Of a stretch of DNA of 64,000 nt, positions 17,535-28,064 are shown in pieces. The position numbers and the translations under genes are program-made. Under the pieces are notes generated by a model. It did no database searches. It saw only the letters and a program-made list of their open reading frames with translations, and was not told where the DNA came from. Position 1 is the first letter of the stretch. The number at the start of each line of letters is the position of its first letter. Source of the stretch: Adhaeribacter swui (GTDB lineage Bacteria; Bacteroidota; Bacteroidia; Cytophagales; Hymenobacteraceae); contig NZ_CP055156.1 in NCBI RefSeq assembly GCF_014217805.1, positions 3,540,585 to 3,604,584 on the forward strand, read 5' to 3'.

Positions 17535-17730
17535 CTTTGGAGTCTGTTCCAGCCTCCAGGTACAGGTGCTATCTAATTTGAGATTTCAAGTTTTGCCTCA
17601 TGGCCGACGGGCCTCGTTTAGCTGTTTTGGGCGGTTTAGCGAATCTTTCCTCGCTCCGCTGCGGAATGTGGCTCCGCCACACCGAATCGCTAAAAGGCCC
17701 GCAACAGCCAAACTGGTATCTTTGCGCTTA
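17535..17730 (+). repeat. Dispersed repeat, family B, copy 1
   Basis: About 195 bp: starts TTTGGAGTCT, has GTTTTGCCTCATGGCC then a long hairpin whose arms carry GGCGGTTTAGCGA and TCGCTAAAAGGCCC, closing with AACAGCCAAACTGG. Copy 2 (17852-18045) is its inverse; copy 3 (57205-57403) is in the same orientation. The gap 17398-18158 is otherwise empty. Confidence 0.8.
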
Positions 17731-17851
17731 GCTAAGGCTTTAAGAATTTTTCGGCTTTAGGAAAGGTGTGAATAATAAAAACTTACTACTTGTGAGCTAC
17801 TACCAGATGAAATCTCCTGATTCTTTACTCTCTTCCTGATAAAACAGTAAC

Positions 17852-18045
17852 TAAAAGCAACCGACACCAGTTTGGCTATTGAGGGCCTTCTAAGGTTCTG
17901 GTTTTGCACAGCAAAATTCCGGAGCGGAGCGAGGAAAGGAAGCTTAGACCCGCCCGAAAGAGCCAAACGAGGCCCGCCGGCCATGAGGCAAAACTTGAAA
18001 TCTCAAACTAGATAGCACCAAAGTTTGGAGTCTTGCAAAGACTCC
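17852..18045 (-). repeat. Dispersed repeat, family B, copy 2 (inverted)
   Basis: Reverse-complement copy of 17535-17730 with a 121-base centre, so the locus is a large inverted pair lying between convergent genes. The outer end holds the hairpin TTTGGAGTCTTGCAAAGACTCC. Confidence 0.8.
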
Positions 18046-18158
18046 ACAGAATAACCGGTGAGTTTTATGGATGCCTCTTAAAAAAATCTGCTATTCCATA
18101 ACCAATGCTTCAATAAAAGACATTATTGGAAGAAAATTAAGTTAAAATACCAATCCAT

Positions 18159-19454
18159 TTAATTATCTACTTCCCGCACAACCGGGCGCGTATCATGCGG
18201 ATCACGCTTCTCGTAAGAAATTTTAAATTTTGTTAAATCAGGTACGTTCGGGCGCTTCCGTTTCAATTCATATTGGTAGATAGCCTGACCCAGGTGGTAC
18301 ATAAACGGATAACCCACCGTTTCGTACTCGTATTGATTATCGTTTACCACGCCATCCTGGTTAACATATAAGGTAGCGGCCAGCATGTATTCTACTTTAT
18401 TTTTAAAATCTACCACATACGATACGTCCGTCATAAAGCCGTAGGCCCAACCCACTTTATTAAAAACCCGCACGTGCTGCGGCATGGAATGCTTCGAACC
18501 GTGAAAAAAGAATTTCACGTAGCTGTCGTAAAAAGCGGCGGTGTCGTATTTGGGGTAGGGGGTTTCGGAAGGATACTGCGATAAATAACGGTACAAAAAT
18601 GCGTAATCCTGCGGGGTTAAACCAAACCGTTGTTTTTTGGGAACCGATTCCGGGAACATCACCGATTGCAGCATTTTTTGAAAATCCTGCAAGGGCAGGT
18701 TGTTGTGCTCGGTAAAATCAAATGGGGCTTGTATGAGGCTATCCTGACGGTTGTGGTGTGCGGTGCCTACCAGAATCTTACGGCTAAAATCAAACGGATC
18801 GGGATTGTAGGCGGGTGGTTGGTAATAGCGGGTGCTGCCATCGGGGTTTAAAAAGCGAATACCGTTGGTATGCCGGTTTTTCTCGGCGGTAAAACCCATA
18901 AACTGCCGCGTAATACGGGAATTAGGGTAGCCTTTAGCGTGCAGTTGCTGATTAATGGTTTGCTGCCCCACAAACTGGTACAAGCGGTTATACGGGTCGT
19001 TCTCGCTGATTAAGAAAGCTCTTTTGATAAAATGCGCGATACTGGGCAAGCCGGTTTCTGAAGTAAGATCCTGCGAAAGCGGCTTCTGCCCCAAGTAACT
19101 GCTATCGAAAACCAGAGGTGTGTTTTTATCAATTTTTTTGCTTTGAAGGGTATTTAATTTTTCTAGTGCCAGAAAAGCCAAGGGCATTTTCACCATGGAG
19201 GCCGGATTGTAATACAACTGCGGATCGTAGTTATAATAGTAGTTTTGAAAGGAGGGATGGTTCTTTTTATCGCGGTTGATTTGGGTATAAATAATCTGTA
19301 GGCGGTACGCGTCGGGGTTGCTTAAAATCTTTTGTAAACTGTCGTTGCTGGCTCGGGTGAGAATATTTTTTAAAAATTCATCGGTTTTCGGTTGTGCCAT
19401 GGCGGTCTTCCCCGAAAAAAGCACCAGTAAGAATAAAAACAAACGGCAAATCAT
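18159..19454 (-). CDS. Beta-lactamase-fold serine hydrolase, exported
   Basis: A 431-residue exported hydrolase of the class A beta-lactamase / PBP-like superfamily. Signal peptide up to AMA (residue 20). Active-site blocks: S86-M-V-K89 in YYNPASMVKMP, S150-E-N152 in LISENDPYN (the SxN position), K333-V-G335 in FNKVGWAYGF for the KTG box. The order matches class A type (Beta-lactamase2). The long linker rich in Tyr, and ~430 residues, are longer than a true beta-lactamase, so peptidase or unknown substrate is more likely than antibiotic resistance. Adjacent downstream of the PIG-L gene in the same direction (gap 114 bases). Confidence 0.85.
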   Translation of the reverse strand: MICRLFLFLLVLFSGKTAMAQPKTDEFLKNILTRASNDSLQKILSNPDAYRLQIIYTQINRDKKNHPSFQNYYYNYDPQLYYNPASMVKMPLAFLALEKLNTLQSKKIDKNTPLVFDSSYLGQKPLSQDLTSETGLPSIAHFIKRAFLISENDPYNRLYQFVGQQTINQQLHAKGYPNSRITRQFMGFTAEKNRHTNGIRFLNPDGSTRYYQPPAYNPDPFDFSRKILVGTAHHNRQDSLIQAPFDFTEHNNLPLQDFQKMLQSVMFPESVPKKQRFGLTPQDYAFLYRYLSQYPSETPYPKYDTAAFYDSYVKFFFHGSKHSMPQHVRVFNKVGWAYGFMTDVSYVVDFKNKVEYMLAATLYVNQDGVVNDNQYEYETVGYPFMYHLGQAIYQYELKRKRPNVPDLTKFKISYEKRDPHDTRPVVREVDN

Positions 19455-19568
19455 ACGCGGTAAAAAGAAATTTTTAAAAATTTTTAAAATCTGAATTAAA
19501 ATCAGGTTTATACCCGAAAAGTATTTACTACTGTAAGCAGCTAACCGTTTTTACCCGAAAAATCACGG

Positions 19569-20453
19569 TTATGGCTTGGCCGGTAACATTGGAAACAAAC
19601 GCCGGATATCGGCTTCGGTAGGTTTTTTGCCGTACTCGCAAATCTCAAAAGCTTCGGCTTGCTTTACTTGGGCAGCTCGTTCTTTACCGTACCATTTTTC
19701 TAAAGTTTGTCTTATGTCGGAGTTGGGTTGCGAGCGGGTTAACCAGCGGTTAGCCAGCCATTTTTTGCGGTCGGCGGTGTTGGTGGGCACCGAGGTGTCG
19801 TGGTCAATCCAGGGTAGCCACTCGTATACCTGCGACACGTGCGCATCCAGGGCATCTAACTTTTTCGGGAAAACGCTGGAAATATCCACGGCAATGTCAG
19901 GTCGGAAAGGATTGGGTCTTTGAAAATTATCGCGGGTATACAAAAATACTGGGTTGTTGGGCAATGCCGGTACGCCGCTCAGAATGTTGGGTACAATTAC
20001 CAGAAAAGAGGCATCTTGTACCAAAACACCGGTATAGCGGTGGTCGGGGTGGTAATCATTGGGGCGCGGTGCAATCACTACGTCGGCTTTCCACTCCCGG
20101 ATGCGCCGGATTACTTCCAGGCGGTTTTCCAGGGTGGGCAGCAATTCTCCGTCGTGGTTTTCTAGCACTTCGTATTCTACGCCTAAGCGCCGCGCTACTT
20201 CCTGGGTTTCCTGGTAGCGCCTTTTGGCCAGCTCGCCGCCGCCCATTTGCTGGTGGCCTTTATCGCCGTTGGTGAGCGAAACAAACTTTACCGCGTGCCC
20301 GCCGGCCACGTACAAAGCCGCCAAACCTCCACTCGAAATATCACAATCGTCGGGGTGCGCGCCAAATACCAACACCCGGATTTTAGCGTTTTGCGCCGTT
20401 CCTGGCAACGTAAAATTTAAAAAAAGCAGAATTCCCAGTAAATATTTTATCAT
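19569..20453 (-). CDS. PIG-L family deacetylase, exported
   Basis: A 294-residue LmbE-type N-acetyl-sugar deacetylase. The signal peptide ends around GTAQ (residue 21). The zinc and catalytic motif AHPDD has His33, Asp35 and Asp36, and the third ligand region is DYHPDHRYTG with His135 and His138. Typical members deacetylate N-acetylglucosaminyl compounds. Tail PTEADIRRLFPMLP is family-like. Starts at ATG 20453. It may be co-transcribed with the serine hydrolase 114 bases downstream. The 246-base region to the divergent 20700 gene is A+T-rich with no more features. Confidence 0.9.
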   Translation of the reverse strand: MIKYLLGILLFLNFTLPGTAQNAKIRVLVFGAHPDDCDISSGGLAALYVAGGHAVKFVSLTNGDKGHQQMGGGELAKRRYQETQEVARRLGVEYEVLENHDGELLPTLENRLEVIRRIREWKADVVIAPRPNDYHPDHRYTGVLVQDASFLVIVPNILSGVPALPNNPVFLYTRDNFQRPNPFRPDIAVDISSVFPKKLDALDAHVSQVYEWLPWIDHDTSVPTNTADRKKWLANRWLTRSQPNSDIRQTLEKWYGKERAAQVKQAEAFEICEYGKKPTEADIRRLFPMLPAKP

Positions 20454-20699
20454 AGCAGCAGCATTTAAAAAATAAGGATAGTTCTTAATCGTGTTTTAAT
20501 CAAATCAAACAACAAGTCTCCCGAAAAGTAAGAAAAAGTAAGTTCTTTTGATAACTTGTTCGCTTTATTCGTTGGGCTGTAAATGTGAATTATTATACTG
20601 TTGATTTTTTAATTTTTTCAATTTCTACCACCATATAGCTTGGGTTAGCCGGAGATTTATTACATTTCTTTTATCAGAAAAGCTTATCTAAACTGCTGT

Positions 20700-21722
20700 A
20701 TGCTAAAGCCGCTTGTTCTTTGGGCAATTTGTATTTTTAATGCCATTTCGGTAAACTCTGTATTTGCCTTAGCGCCTGTTTTTATGTCCCAAAACGTTGT
20801 TTCTAACCAAACGCCCCCAAGTAAAGCCGAACAACGGAAAGTCTTGTACCAATTGCTGGGCCGCTTACCCGACCGGCAACGGCCCATTACGGTGAAGCAA
20901 ATATCCCGGGAAGAAACCGACGAATTGATTATTGAAAAGTTATTGCTGGATATTAATGGCCAGGAGTTGGTGCCGGCGTATTTTACTTTACCTAAAAAAG
21001 CCAAAGGCAAAGTGCCGGTGGTGTTATTTAACCATTCGCACTTTGGGCAGTATGCCGTGGGTAAAAACGAGTTTATAAAAGGGCGACCCGAAATGCAAAA
21101 TCCGCCGTATGCTTTGGCTTTGGCCCGGGCGGGTTACGCGGGTTTGTGCCTCGATAGCTGGGGTTTTGGCGAACGCAGCGGCCGCCCGGAACTGGAAATT
21201 TTTAAAGAAATGCTCTGGAAAGGCCAGGTAATGTGGGGCATGATGGTGTACGATAATTTACGCGCCCTGGACTACCTCGAAACCCGCCCCGAAATAGATA
21301 ACAAACGAATAGCTACCATGGGCATGTCGATGGGCAGCACCATGGCCTGGTGGCTGGCCGCCCTGGACGAACGCATTAAAGTTACCGTGGATTTAAACTG
21401 CCTCACCGATTTTCAGGCTTTGCTGGAAGATAAGGGCCTGGACCGCCACGGCATTTACTACTACGTACCCGATTTACTCAACCATTTTACTACCTCGCAA
21501 ATAAACGCGCTTATTGCTCCCCGGCCGCACTTGGGCTTAGCCGGCAGCCTCGACCCGCTAACGCCCTTGAAAGGGCTGCATAAAATTGACGAAAATTTAA
21601 AAAAAGTGTATGCGAGCGAAGGCGCACCGCAAGCCTGGCAATTAAAGATTTACCCCGTCGGCCACCTAGAAACGGCCGAAATGCGCCAAGATATTCTGGC
21701 TTTTTTAAAAAAATGGCTTTAA
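20700..21722 (+). CDS. Exported alpha/beta hydrolase (esterase-like)
   Basis: A 340-residue alpha/beta hydrolase with a signal peptide ([20 protein letters not shown]). Triad: Ser210 in GMSMGST, Asp285 in GSLDPLTP, His322 in GHLE. An N-terminal cap precedes [22 protein letters not shown] and [14 protein letters not shown] are the acetyl-xylan-esterase / dienelactone hydrolase layout (DUF1749/AXE1-like). Substrate unknown; likely an O-acyl sugar ester. A bidirectional 22-bp hairpin terminator follows. Confidence 0.87.
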   Translation: MLKPLVLWAICIFNAISVNSVFALAPVFMSQNVVSNQTPPSKAEQRKVLYQLLGRLPDRQRPITVKQISREETDELIIEKLLLDINGQELVPAYFTLPKKAKGKVPVVLFNHSHFGQYAVGKNEFIKGRPEMQNPPYALALARAGYAGLCLDSWGFGERSGRPELEIFKEMLWKGQVMWGMMVYDNLRALDYLETRPEIDNKRIATMGMSMGSTMAWWLAALDERIKVTVDLNCLTDFQALLEDKGLDRHGIYYYVPDLLNHFTTSQINALIAPRPHLGLAGSLDPLTPLKGLHKIDENLKKVYASEGAPQAWQLKIYPVGHLETAEMRQDILAFLKKWL

Positions 21723-21782
21723 TTAAAACTACTCAGTTATTCTGGTTTTATGATTTAAGAAAACCAATATTGATATAAAACA

Positions 21783-21830
21783 AAAAGGTGGCGTAAAAAT
21801 GGGGCTACCCCCATTTTTACGCCACCTTTT
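21783..21830. terminator. Long perfect hairpin terminator, bidirectional
   Basis: A 22-bp perfect stem (21783-21804 and 21809-21830) with a CTAC loop. Ends in AAAA/TTTT on both strands. Lies between the convergent esterase and CotH genes. Confidence 0.8.
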
Positions 21831-21940
21831 GTGTAGCAAAGCCTCTTTACTGTTGCTTATATAATGCAGTTTAAAAACCAATGAATCTCTGACAGATGCC
21901 TTACTCCAATACCCGCAGCAAGGAGGAAATAAGTTGGCTT

Positions 21941-23494
21941 CTATTGCCAGGTATTCATTTCCGTATCCATCCAATTAATTCGGTTTTGCAGCCAGTCTTT
22001 TAAGTATTGCACCTCATTTTCGTAAGAGCCCATTACCACACTATTGGGCCAGGTGTAATTATCCAGGATGTTCCATTTTTCAAAATTCTCTTTTTGAGAA
22101 TATTTAAGCTGAACGGCCGTGCTATTAATGTAAGTAAAAATCGAGTTTATTTCTGTTTGTTTTAACGCGTTCCACCGTTCTCTAACTTTATTGCGGAAAG
22201 CTGGGTCTTGCAATAATTGATGCATCCAGGGCGAGTTTCCTACCCACCATCCCTCAGGATTGTCATTACCGTTGTAGTTTACATTGCCCAGCGCAATATC
22301 AAAATCCCAAACCGGACCCAAAGTCAGTTTTCCGCCGCGGTCTTTGTACATGTAAACGCTGGAATGGAAAACGGCATCATTGTTTTTCAGAAGCTCATTC
22401 ACTAAATACCAGTTTATAAAGCTTTCAACGTTTATGTATTGCTCGTAGTCTTTTGAGCCCTCGCCGCTAACAATGGAGTAAATGGCGTTTTCTGCCTCCT
22501 GCACGTAATTCTTAATGTAACTTAATTGTTGCGGCGAAATATTACCGGGCGATTTAATTGTTACGGGTATTTTGTTTTTTGTATGAAACCAATAATCTTC
22601 ATCTAAGCGGATATCTACTTCCAGGAAATATCCGCCCGTAATTACATCTTCGCCATTATCTTCGGGTTTTAACTCCTGGATATTTACCCGGTCCTGGGCT
22701 ACTTTCAGGTGCTCGGTAAGTAAGTAATTGCCCCGGTACTCGCCATTAATAAATACTTCTACAAAACGGGAGCGTGGCGTATAGGATAAACCAAAGCGCT
22801 TGCTAAATTCAAAAGCTACGGCATTGCGCATCAGGGTTTTGTCGGTGAAATTAGCTAACAAAGACCATTCTTTATCGGCTGGCATTCCTAGTAAAGAAGC
22901 TTTTTGGGCTAGTTTTATCTTATACGGTTTTTTTGGCATTTGCCAGGTAGAGTTGCCCCGGCCCCTGATTTCAATGGCACTCTGGAATACGCCGGCGTTA
23001 TTGGCAAGATCGCCTTCCAGCCGCATGTGCGCATTAATGTAATCGTCTTTCGAAACAATACCGGCTTTGTTTTCGGTGTTAATGTATATTACAGGTAAGC
23101 CAGTAAAAGAATGAACCTCAACGGTATATTCTTTCTGTGAGCCATCTTGTGCCTCTACCACGTATTTTAGAGCGGTACTGAAATCGTTAGCGGTTACGCC
23201 GCTTTCCTGTACTACATCTGCTACCTTTACGGTTTTGCCGGAGATAGTAAAGGTGGCAATCAGATTTTTCTGGCTACTAGTATACGGAATGGTAGCTATA
23301 ATTTTATCTTCATAAACCTGGCAAACAACATCTTCCAGGAGCTGGGAAGGATTATTTTTTTCTTCAAACTTAAACGAAATTATATCCTTCGACGCCTTAC
23401 TCTGCGGATTTTGATCTGAAGGCGATTCTTCTTCTTTCTGACAACCAATTAAAATAAGTAATACCCAAATAAATGCTCGAAACTGTTTTTCCAT
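21941..23494 (-). CDS. CotH-kinase family lipoprotein with DUF5018-like domain
   Basis: A 517-residue lipoprotein, lipobox LIGC with Cys18, followed by a low-complexity acidic/Ser linker. Residues 38-130 resemble the DUF5018 Ig-like domain (FTISGKTVKVADVVQESGVTA...EYTVEVHS). The CotH core starts at RGRGNSTW (177-184) and continues PKKPYKIKL, GMPADKEWSLLANFTDKTLMRNAVAF, FVEVFINGEYRGNYLLTEHLKV, and the WDFDIALGN metal-binding motif. CotH family proteins are atypical kinases of spore coat or cell-surface proteins; in Bacteroidota their substrate is unknown. Starts at ATG 23494. Confidence 0.88.
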   Translation of the reverse strand: MEKQFRAFIWVLLILIGCQKEEESPSDQNPQSKASKDIISFKFEEKNNPSQLLEDVVCQVYEDKIIATIPYTSSQKNLIATFTISGKTVKVADVVQESGVTANDFSTALKYVVEAQDGSQKEYTVEVHSFTGLPVIYINTENKAGIVSKDDYINAHMRLEGDLANNAGVFQSAIEIRGRGNSTWQMPKKPYKIKLAQKASLLGMPADKEWSLLANFTDKTLMRNAVAFEFSKRFGLSYTPRSRFVEVFINGEYRGNYLLTEHLKVAQDRVNIQELKPEDNGEDVITGGYFLEVDIRLDEDYWFHTKNKIPVTIKSPGNISPQQLSYIKNYVQEAENAIYSIVSGEGSKDYEQYINVESFINWYLVNELLKNNDAVFHSSVYMYKDRGGKLTLGPVWDFDIALGNVNYNGNDNPEGWWVGNSPWMHQLLQDPAFRNKVRERWNALKQTEINSIFTYINSTAVQLKYSQKENFEKWNILDNYTWPNSVVMGSYENEVQYLKDWLQNRINWMDTEMNTWQ

Positions 23495-24029
23495 TAATCC
23501 TCTTAAGCTTGTAAACTGCCCAAATTAAAGAATACTTTTAAAAAAGAGATAGCTTAATCCGTTAAATGTTAAATTGTATTATAATAATACTATAATATAT
23601 TACTATGATTAAAAATTGCATAACAAAGCTAAGCAGGTAACTCTTACGGGCAGGAAAATTAATTTTACTACCAATATAGTTTTATAAGTATTGTGGTAAA
23701 TGGCTTAAAACCTTTATTGGTTTAATAATGAGGATACTAAACCATTCGGCAGGTGGGATAGCAAAACTAGGCTTTAATGAAAGTGAAAGTATTACTAGTC
23801 ATAAGACAACTTTGGTTACCTTTTCTTATCTGATAAAAACTTTGGGGCAGATTAGCCAAAAATTTAAAAATTTTACTTTTCCCAGCCGAAGTTTGGGCTT
23901 AAATTAACCTGGTTAACCACCTAACTAAGCTTTTTGAGTTTCTAAACTGCTAAAAATCAAAAAATCCCCTTCCGAAAATATACCTGAATTGGTAGCGTAT
24001 TTTCAGAAGGGGATTTTACTTTTCTGGTA
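23495..24029. other. Intergenic region between CotH and the cytochrome gene
   Basis: 535 bases. Terminator hairpin AAAATCCCCTTC (23961-23972) with GAAGGGGATTTT (24006-24017), for the minus-strand cytochrome gene ending at 24030. The rest is A+T-rich with the promoter of the CotH gene presumably at its left end. No gene seen. Confidence 0.55.
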
Positions 24030-26345
24030 TTATATTTTGCTTAATTCTTCTACGGTAAAGGCCTTTTGCCGGGTTTTCAATTCCTGGCGTACTTTACCTA
24101 CTTCCTCGGCGCTTACTTTTTCGGCGTTGTTTTGCCACGACCGCCGGATAAAACTGAGAACCTGGGCTACGTCTTCATTGGGTAAATCTTTGTCGTAGCC
24201 AATGCCGGGCATGTCGCCATTAATTTCGGGGGCTTTGTATAAGTGGCCTTTTACTTTTACCGGACCAGTTAAGCCAAATAGTACAATCGAAATTAGCTTG
24301 TTTTTATCGCCGGTTACCCATTCCGAGCCATTTAACGGGGGCGCTAGGCCCGCTACGCCGTTGCCATCCGGGCCATGGCAGGTTTGGCAACTGGTGGCAA
24401 ATAGGGCGGCTCCTTTCGGGAATTCTTTTAACAATACCTTGGGGTCTTTGTTGGCATGAGTGCTTCTGATATTGGCAATAACGCCTTGCAGCTTTTTATT
24501 AATGGCCAAACTGCTATCGGGGGCTAAAGCGCGTAGTTCTTTTTGAAATGTTTCTTCGTGGTCTTGCAAAGAACTGATAATGGCATCGGTTACGTAGGGG
24601 TTGTTGGGGTAGTTTTTAACTAATTGTTGCCGTAATTGGTTGGTAGCTTTCTGGTCCAGGGGTTGCAAGGTGGGCAGCAAAAAGGCAACGTAAGGAGCCG
24701 CTATAGAATCTTTACCGGCAACCAGTTGCTGCAATACGGGCAAGTAGCTTTTGTAGGTGGTTTTAGTTAATACCGAAGGCAATACACTTAAGGCCTGGGT
24801 GCGCAGTTGCCAGGTGGGCTCTTTTAACAAAGCTATTACTTCCGCAGTTTGCAATTGGCCTAAACCTTCCAAGGTCCAGAGAGCGTGCATTACCAACAAA
24901 GGGTTATTTTTATCTTTCACGGCCTGGCGCAAAGCAGGTACGGCTGCCATGTATTTGCCGTCAATCAGCATTTGTTGGGCTTTGTCGCGCACCCAGCCAT
25001 TGGTGTGGCCGAGCAAGGTTACGAGTTGGGCCGGATCTTCGGGTAAGGTTACGGCTTTGGCATTTTTGCCCGTAGGTACAATTTTATAAATCCGGCCGCA
25101 GTTTAAAGGTTGGGTTAACTCGCGTTTCCCGATTTCTTTTTTCAGGTAAGTAGTCAGGTAGGTTTTGTGCTGAATAATGCCACGGTACATATCTACCACG
25201 TATAGGGCACCATCCGGACCATCGTGCAAGTTTACCGGCCGGAAACGCTCGTCGGTGCTGCTCAAGAATTCCCGTCCCTGGTAGGCTTGCTTACCGTTGC
25301 TAACAAGTTCCTGGTCTTTAATAATGTTCCGCTTAATCAGGTTAGCCGATGGTTCAGCTACAAAAACGTTGGAAGTATACGAGGCATCAAACAAATCGCC
25401 GCGGTAAACCAATGGGCCGCACGCCGCAGTAAAATCTACTAAACGCTTATCGGTGGTTAAAATGCCTTTCATGTAGCCCCGGTTTACGCCGGGAGTGGGG
25501 TGGCTGGGATATACTTTATTATCGGCCACTACTTTTTGCACGTAACCCGCCACGCGCCGTTGGTTTTTATTGGTAGCGCCTAAACCCGGCGAAAAGTAAT
25601 CGCCCAGCAAGTTTTCGGAATTGGTGTTGTAATACAAACGGCCGTAATTATCCTGGCTAATACCCCACTGACCGCGGAAGTGCGTGCGCTCAATCAGCCA
25701 GGTATCGCCTTTTTTGCGGTAACGTTTACTCGATTTGGCATTGTAAATCCAATTATCCAGGGCCCGATATAAACCGTTGGGCTGGTGCTCTACGTTCCCG
25801 CCTTCAGCGTAAGCGGCATCTACTAAAATTTTCTTGCCGGGCTTAGCGTTTTTAATTTCATAATAGTAAAGACTAGGCGGTTCGGCCACCAGAATGCCAT
25901 TTTCAATCAGGCAAATGGCCCGGGGCAATACCAGCGAATCCAGGAAAACCTGGCGGGTGTTTGCCGCCCCATCGTTATCGGTATCTTCCAGAATTACAAT
26001 TTTACCAGTCGGAATATCTTCGCCGGTACCCACGGTATCGGGCATATAGTTTTCCATTTCCACTACCCACATCCGCGCTTTGTTATCAAAAGTAACAGCC
26101 ACCGGTGTACTTACTAAAGGCTCCGAAGCCACTAATTTTACCTCAAACCCGGACTCTAGCTGCATTTTGGCAATTGCTTCCTGGGCCGGTATAACGGGAG
26201 AAGTACTAAAATCTACTTTTTCGGTTTCGGTCTGGGGAGTGGCCGCCGGCGTAGCTGTACCGGTTACCTGAAGCGGTTTATTAGTGTGGCAGTAAACTAA
26301 AAAACAAGTAAGAAAAACTAAAAAAAACGGCTTGAATTTAAACAT
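24030..26345 (-). CDS. PVC-type heme-binding CxxCH protein with HEAT-like repeats
   Basis: A 771-residue exported protein. N-terminal beta-propeller 'membrane-bound dehydrogenase' domain (FEVKLVASEPLVSTPVAVTFDNKARMWVVEMENYMPD... NGLYRALDNWIYNAKSS... HDGPDGALYVVDMYRGIIQHKTYL). Residues about 450-590 are HEAT-like helix pairs. The C-terminal cytochrome c has C653-Q-T-C-H657 as heme site and Met712 in GDMPG as likely axial ligand. Such proteins are the redox partner or catalytic unit of sugar or polyalcohol dehydrogenation in Planctomycetes and Bacteroidetes. The signal peptide ends LVYC; Tyr before Cys19 is not a standard lipobox, so lipidation is uncertain. Monocistronic. Confidence 0.9.
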   Translation of the reverse strand: MFKFKPFFLVFLTCFLVYCHTNKPLQVTGTATPAATPQTETEKVDFSTSPVIPAQEAIAKMQLESGFEVKLVASEPLVSTPVAVTFDNKARMWVVEMENYMPDTVGTGEDIPTGKIVILEDTDNDGAANTRQVFLDSLVLPRAICLIENGILVAEPPSLYYYEIKNAKPGKKILVDAAYAEGGNVEHQPNGLYRALDNWIYNAKSSKRYRKKGDTWLIERTHFRGQWGISQDNYGRLYYNTNSENLLGDYFSPGLGATNKNQRRVAGYVQKVVADNKVYPSHPTPGVNRGYMKGILTTDKRLVDFTAACGPLVYRGDLFDASYTSNVFVAEPSANLIKRNIIKDQELVSNGKQAYQGREFLSSTDERFRPVNLHDGPDGALYVVDMYRGIIQHKTYLTTYLKKEIGKRELTQPLNCGRIYKIVPTGKNAKAVTLPEDPAQLVTLLGHTNGWVRDKAQQMLIDGKYMAAVPALRQAVKDKNNPLLVMHALWTLEGLGQLQTAEVIALLKEPTWQLRTQALSVLPSVLTKTTYKSYLPVLQQLVAGKDSIAAPYVAFLLPTLQPLDQKATNQLRQQLVKNYPNNPYVTDAIISSLQDHEETFQKELRALAPDSSLAINKKLQGVIANIRSTHANKDPKVLLKEFPKGAALFATSCQTCHGPDGNGVAGLAPPLNGSEWVTGDKNKLISIVLFGLTGPVKVKGHLYKAPEINGDMPGIGYDKDLPNEDVAQVLSFIRRSWQNNAEKVSAEEVGKVRQELKTRQKAFTVEELSKI

Positions 26346-26496
26346 ACTAATTTTAGACTTCCGGTTTAAAAGTGCAGTACCCCGTTAAACCAAATAAAAT
26401 TTAAAAAATGATTAATTCTCTTTAATAAATTAGAATACAATATTTTAACTCCTGCTGCAGACGGTTAGTTCCGGGCAAGGGTTCGTGACCAGAAGA

Positions 26497-27783
26497 TTAC
26501 AAATCTACGGGTTTTAGGCGCGAAGTCAGAAAATGAACGATAAACCAGGCTACAAAGTAGGCCAGCCCGCAGATTATAAACAAAATATTATACCCGGCAC
26601 TAATGTTGCCGGCGGCTTTGTACGAATCCAGCAATGTGCCCACTAACAAAGGAAACAACGCCGAAGCAATAGAGCCGGCCATGCCGCCAATACCCACCAC
26701 CGAGCTTACCGCTTTTTTAGGTACAATATCCGAAACAATGGTAAAAATGTTGGCGCTCCAGGCCTGGTGCGCGGCGGCTGCTAAACTTATAATACCTACC
26801 GCCGCCCAAATATTGGGTGCATAACGGGCGCCAATAATGGGCAATACGGTAAATGCTACCACCAGTAAAGTAGCTTTACGGGCTTTCAAAACGGGCCACC
26901 CGCGTTTAATTAAGTAAGATGACAAATAACCGCCCCCGATACTGCCAAAAGTGGTAGCGGTATACACAATGGCTAAATGCAGGCTCGGTTTTTTTAAATC
27001 GAGGTTAAAGGTGGTGGCAAAGTAGGAGGGAAGCCAGAATAAGAAAAACCACCACACCGGGTCAGTGAGCACTTTGCCCAGAATAAATACCCAGGTTTGT
27101 TTAATGCCCAGCAAACGGCTCCATTTAATTTGCTTTGAATTTTCGGCCGGAGCCGGTTCGTTATCGCTGTGAATGTAGTCGAACTCCGCGGGGGTGATTT
27201 TTTTGTGCCGCGAGGGAATTTCGTAAAAAAACCACCAGAAAATAAGCCAGATAAAACCAATGGCGCCTGTAATTAAAAAAGCTTCCTGCCAGCCGTAAAC
27301 GCCCAAAATCCAGGGGACCAGAATCGGGGCCACCACCGCACCAATGCTGGTGCCGGAATTAAAAATACCGGTGGCTAGGGCGCGTTCTTTTTTCGGGAAC
27401 CACTCGGCCACGGCTTTAACCGCCGCCGGAAAGTTGCCGGCCTCCCCTAAACCCAATAATCCGCGCACTACGCTAAAGCCAAAAGTGCTTTTTACCAAAG
27501 CGTGCAACATGGCCGCAATACTCCAAACTACAATAGAAATGGTATAACCCAGCTTCGTGCCTATTTTATCGATAAAATTGCCGAAGATAATATACCCCAA
27601 GGCATAACACGACGCAAACACCATTACAATATTACCGTAGTCGGATTCGGTCCAGCTAAATTCTTTTTCCAGGGTGGGTTTTAATAAACCAATAACTTGC
27701 CGGTCGATGTAATTAATGGTAGTGGCAAAGAATAAAAGGGCGCAGACTACCCAGCGGTAATTTCCAGTTTTAGCGTTCGTCAT
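26497..27783 (-). CDS. MFS transporter, hexuronate (ExuT)-like
   Basis: A 428-residue, 12-helix major-facilitator transporter of the anion:cation symporter (phthalate permease) group. Signatures are WVVCALLFFATTINYIDRQVIGLLKP in helix 1, the RGLLGLGEAGNFPAAVKAVAEWFPKKERALATGI stretch, and GTSIGAVVAPILVPWI. It resembles ExuT/hexuronate and related sugar acid transporters. Starts at ATG 27783. The previous unit, a DUF5060 glycosidase (28065-31196), is in the same direction 281 bases away, so joint use in glycan breakdown is plausible but not shown. Confidence 0.88.
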   Translation of the reverse strand: MTNAKTGNYRWVVCALLFFATTINYIDRQVIGLLKPTLEKEFSWTESDYGNIVMVFASCYALGYIIFGNFIDKIGTKLGYTISIVVWSIAAMLHALVKSTFGFSVVRGLLGLGEAGNFPAAVKAVAEWFPKKERALATGIFNSGTSIGAVVAPILVPWILGVYGWQEAFLITGAIGFIWLIFWWFFYEIPSRHKKITPAEFDYIHSDNEPAPAENSKQIKWSRLLGIKQTWVFILGKVLTDPVWWFFLFWLPSYFATTFNLDLKKPSLHLAIVYTATTFGSIGGGYLSSYLIKRGWPVLKARKATLLVVAFTVLPIIGARYAPNIWAAVGIISLAAAAHQAWSANIFTIVSDIVPKKAVSSVVGIGGMAGSIASALFPLLVGTLLDSYKAAGNISAGYNILFIICGLAYFVAWFIVHFLTSRLKPVDL

Positions 27784-28064
27784 GGTAAGCTTTTAATCAC
27801 GGAATAGCTTCTGGCGTTTGAAGCGGGCTATAAATTAGTAAGAAAGATTCATTCTTCCCTAAATTTTAGATTTAGATGTTTGATGTTAGATATCAGATAG
27901 TAGACTTTTGTGTAAGTATGTAGTTGAAAGACAATGTTATAAAATGGTAGTTGCTGCTTGGTATATAGTAAATTAATTTTAATAATGCTCGCCAGTTTAA
28001 GCTGGCGGCAATGCAGGGCAGGTAAGTAAACTAAAATTATGACGGTTTATAAAAGTTAAAAATT

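Noticed and set aside
17530-17984. Short frames of 75-76 codons on both strands
   Set aside because: They fall inside repeat B; the frames reflect its palindromes, not genes.
18159-19454. Possible beta-lactamase resistance gene
   Set aside because: It has the fold and SxxK, SxN and KVG boxes, but its length and linker argue against a true resistance enzyme.
27989-28008. Hairpin CGCCAG/CTGGCG after the DUF5060 gene
   Set aside because: The stem is short and the T run is weak, so it is not listed as a terminator.
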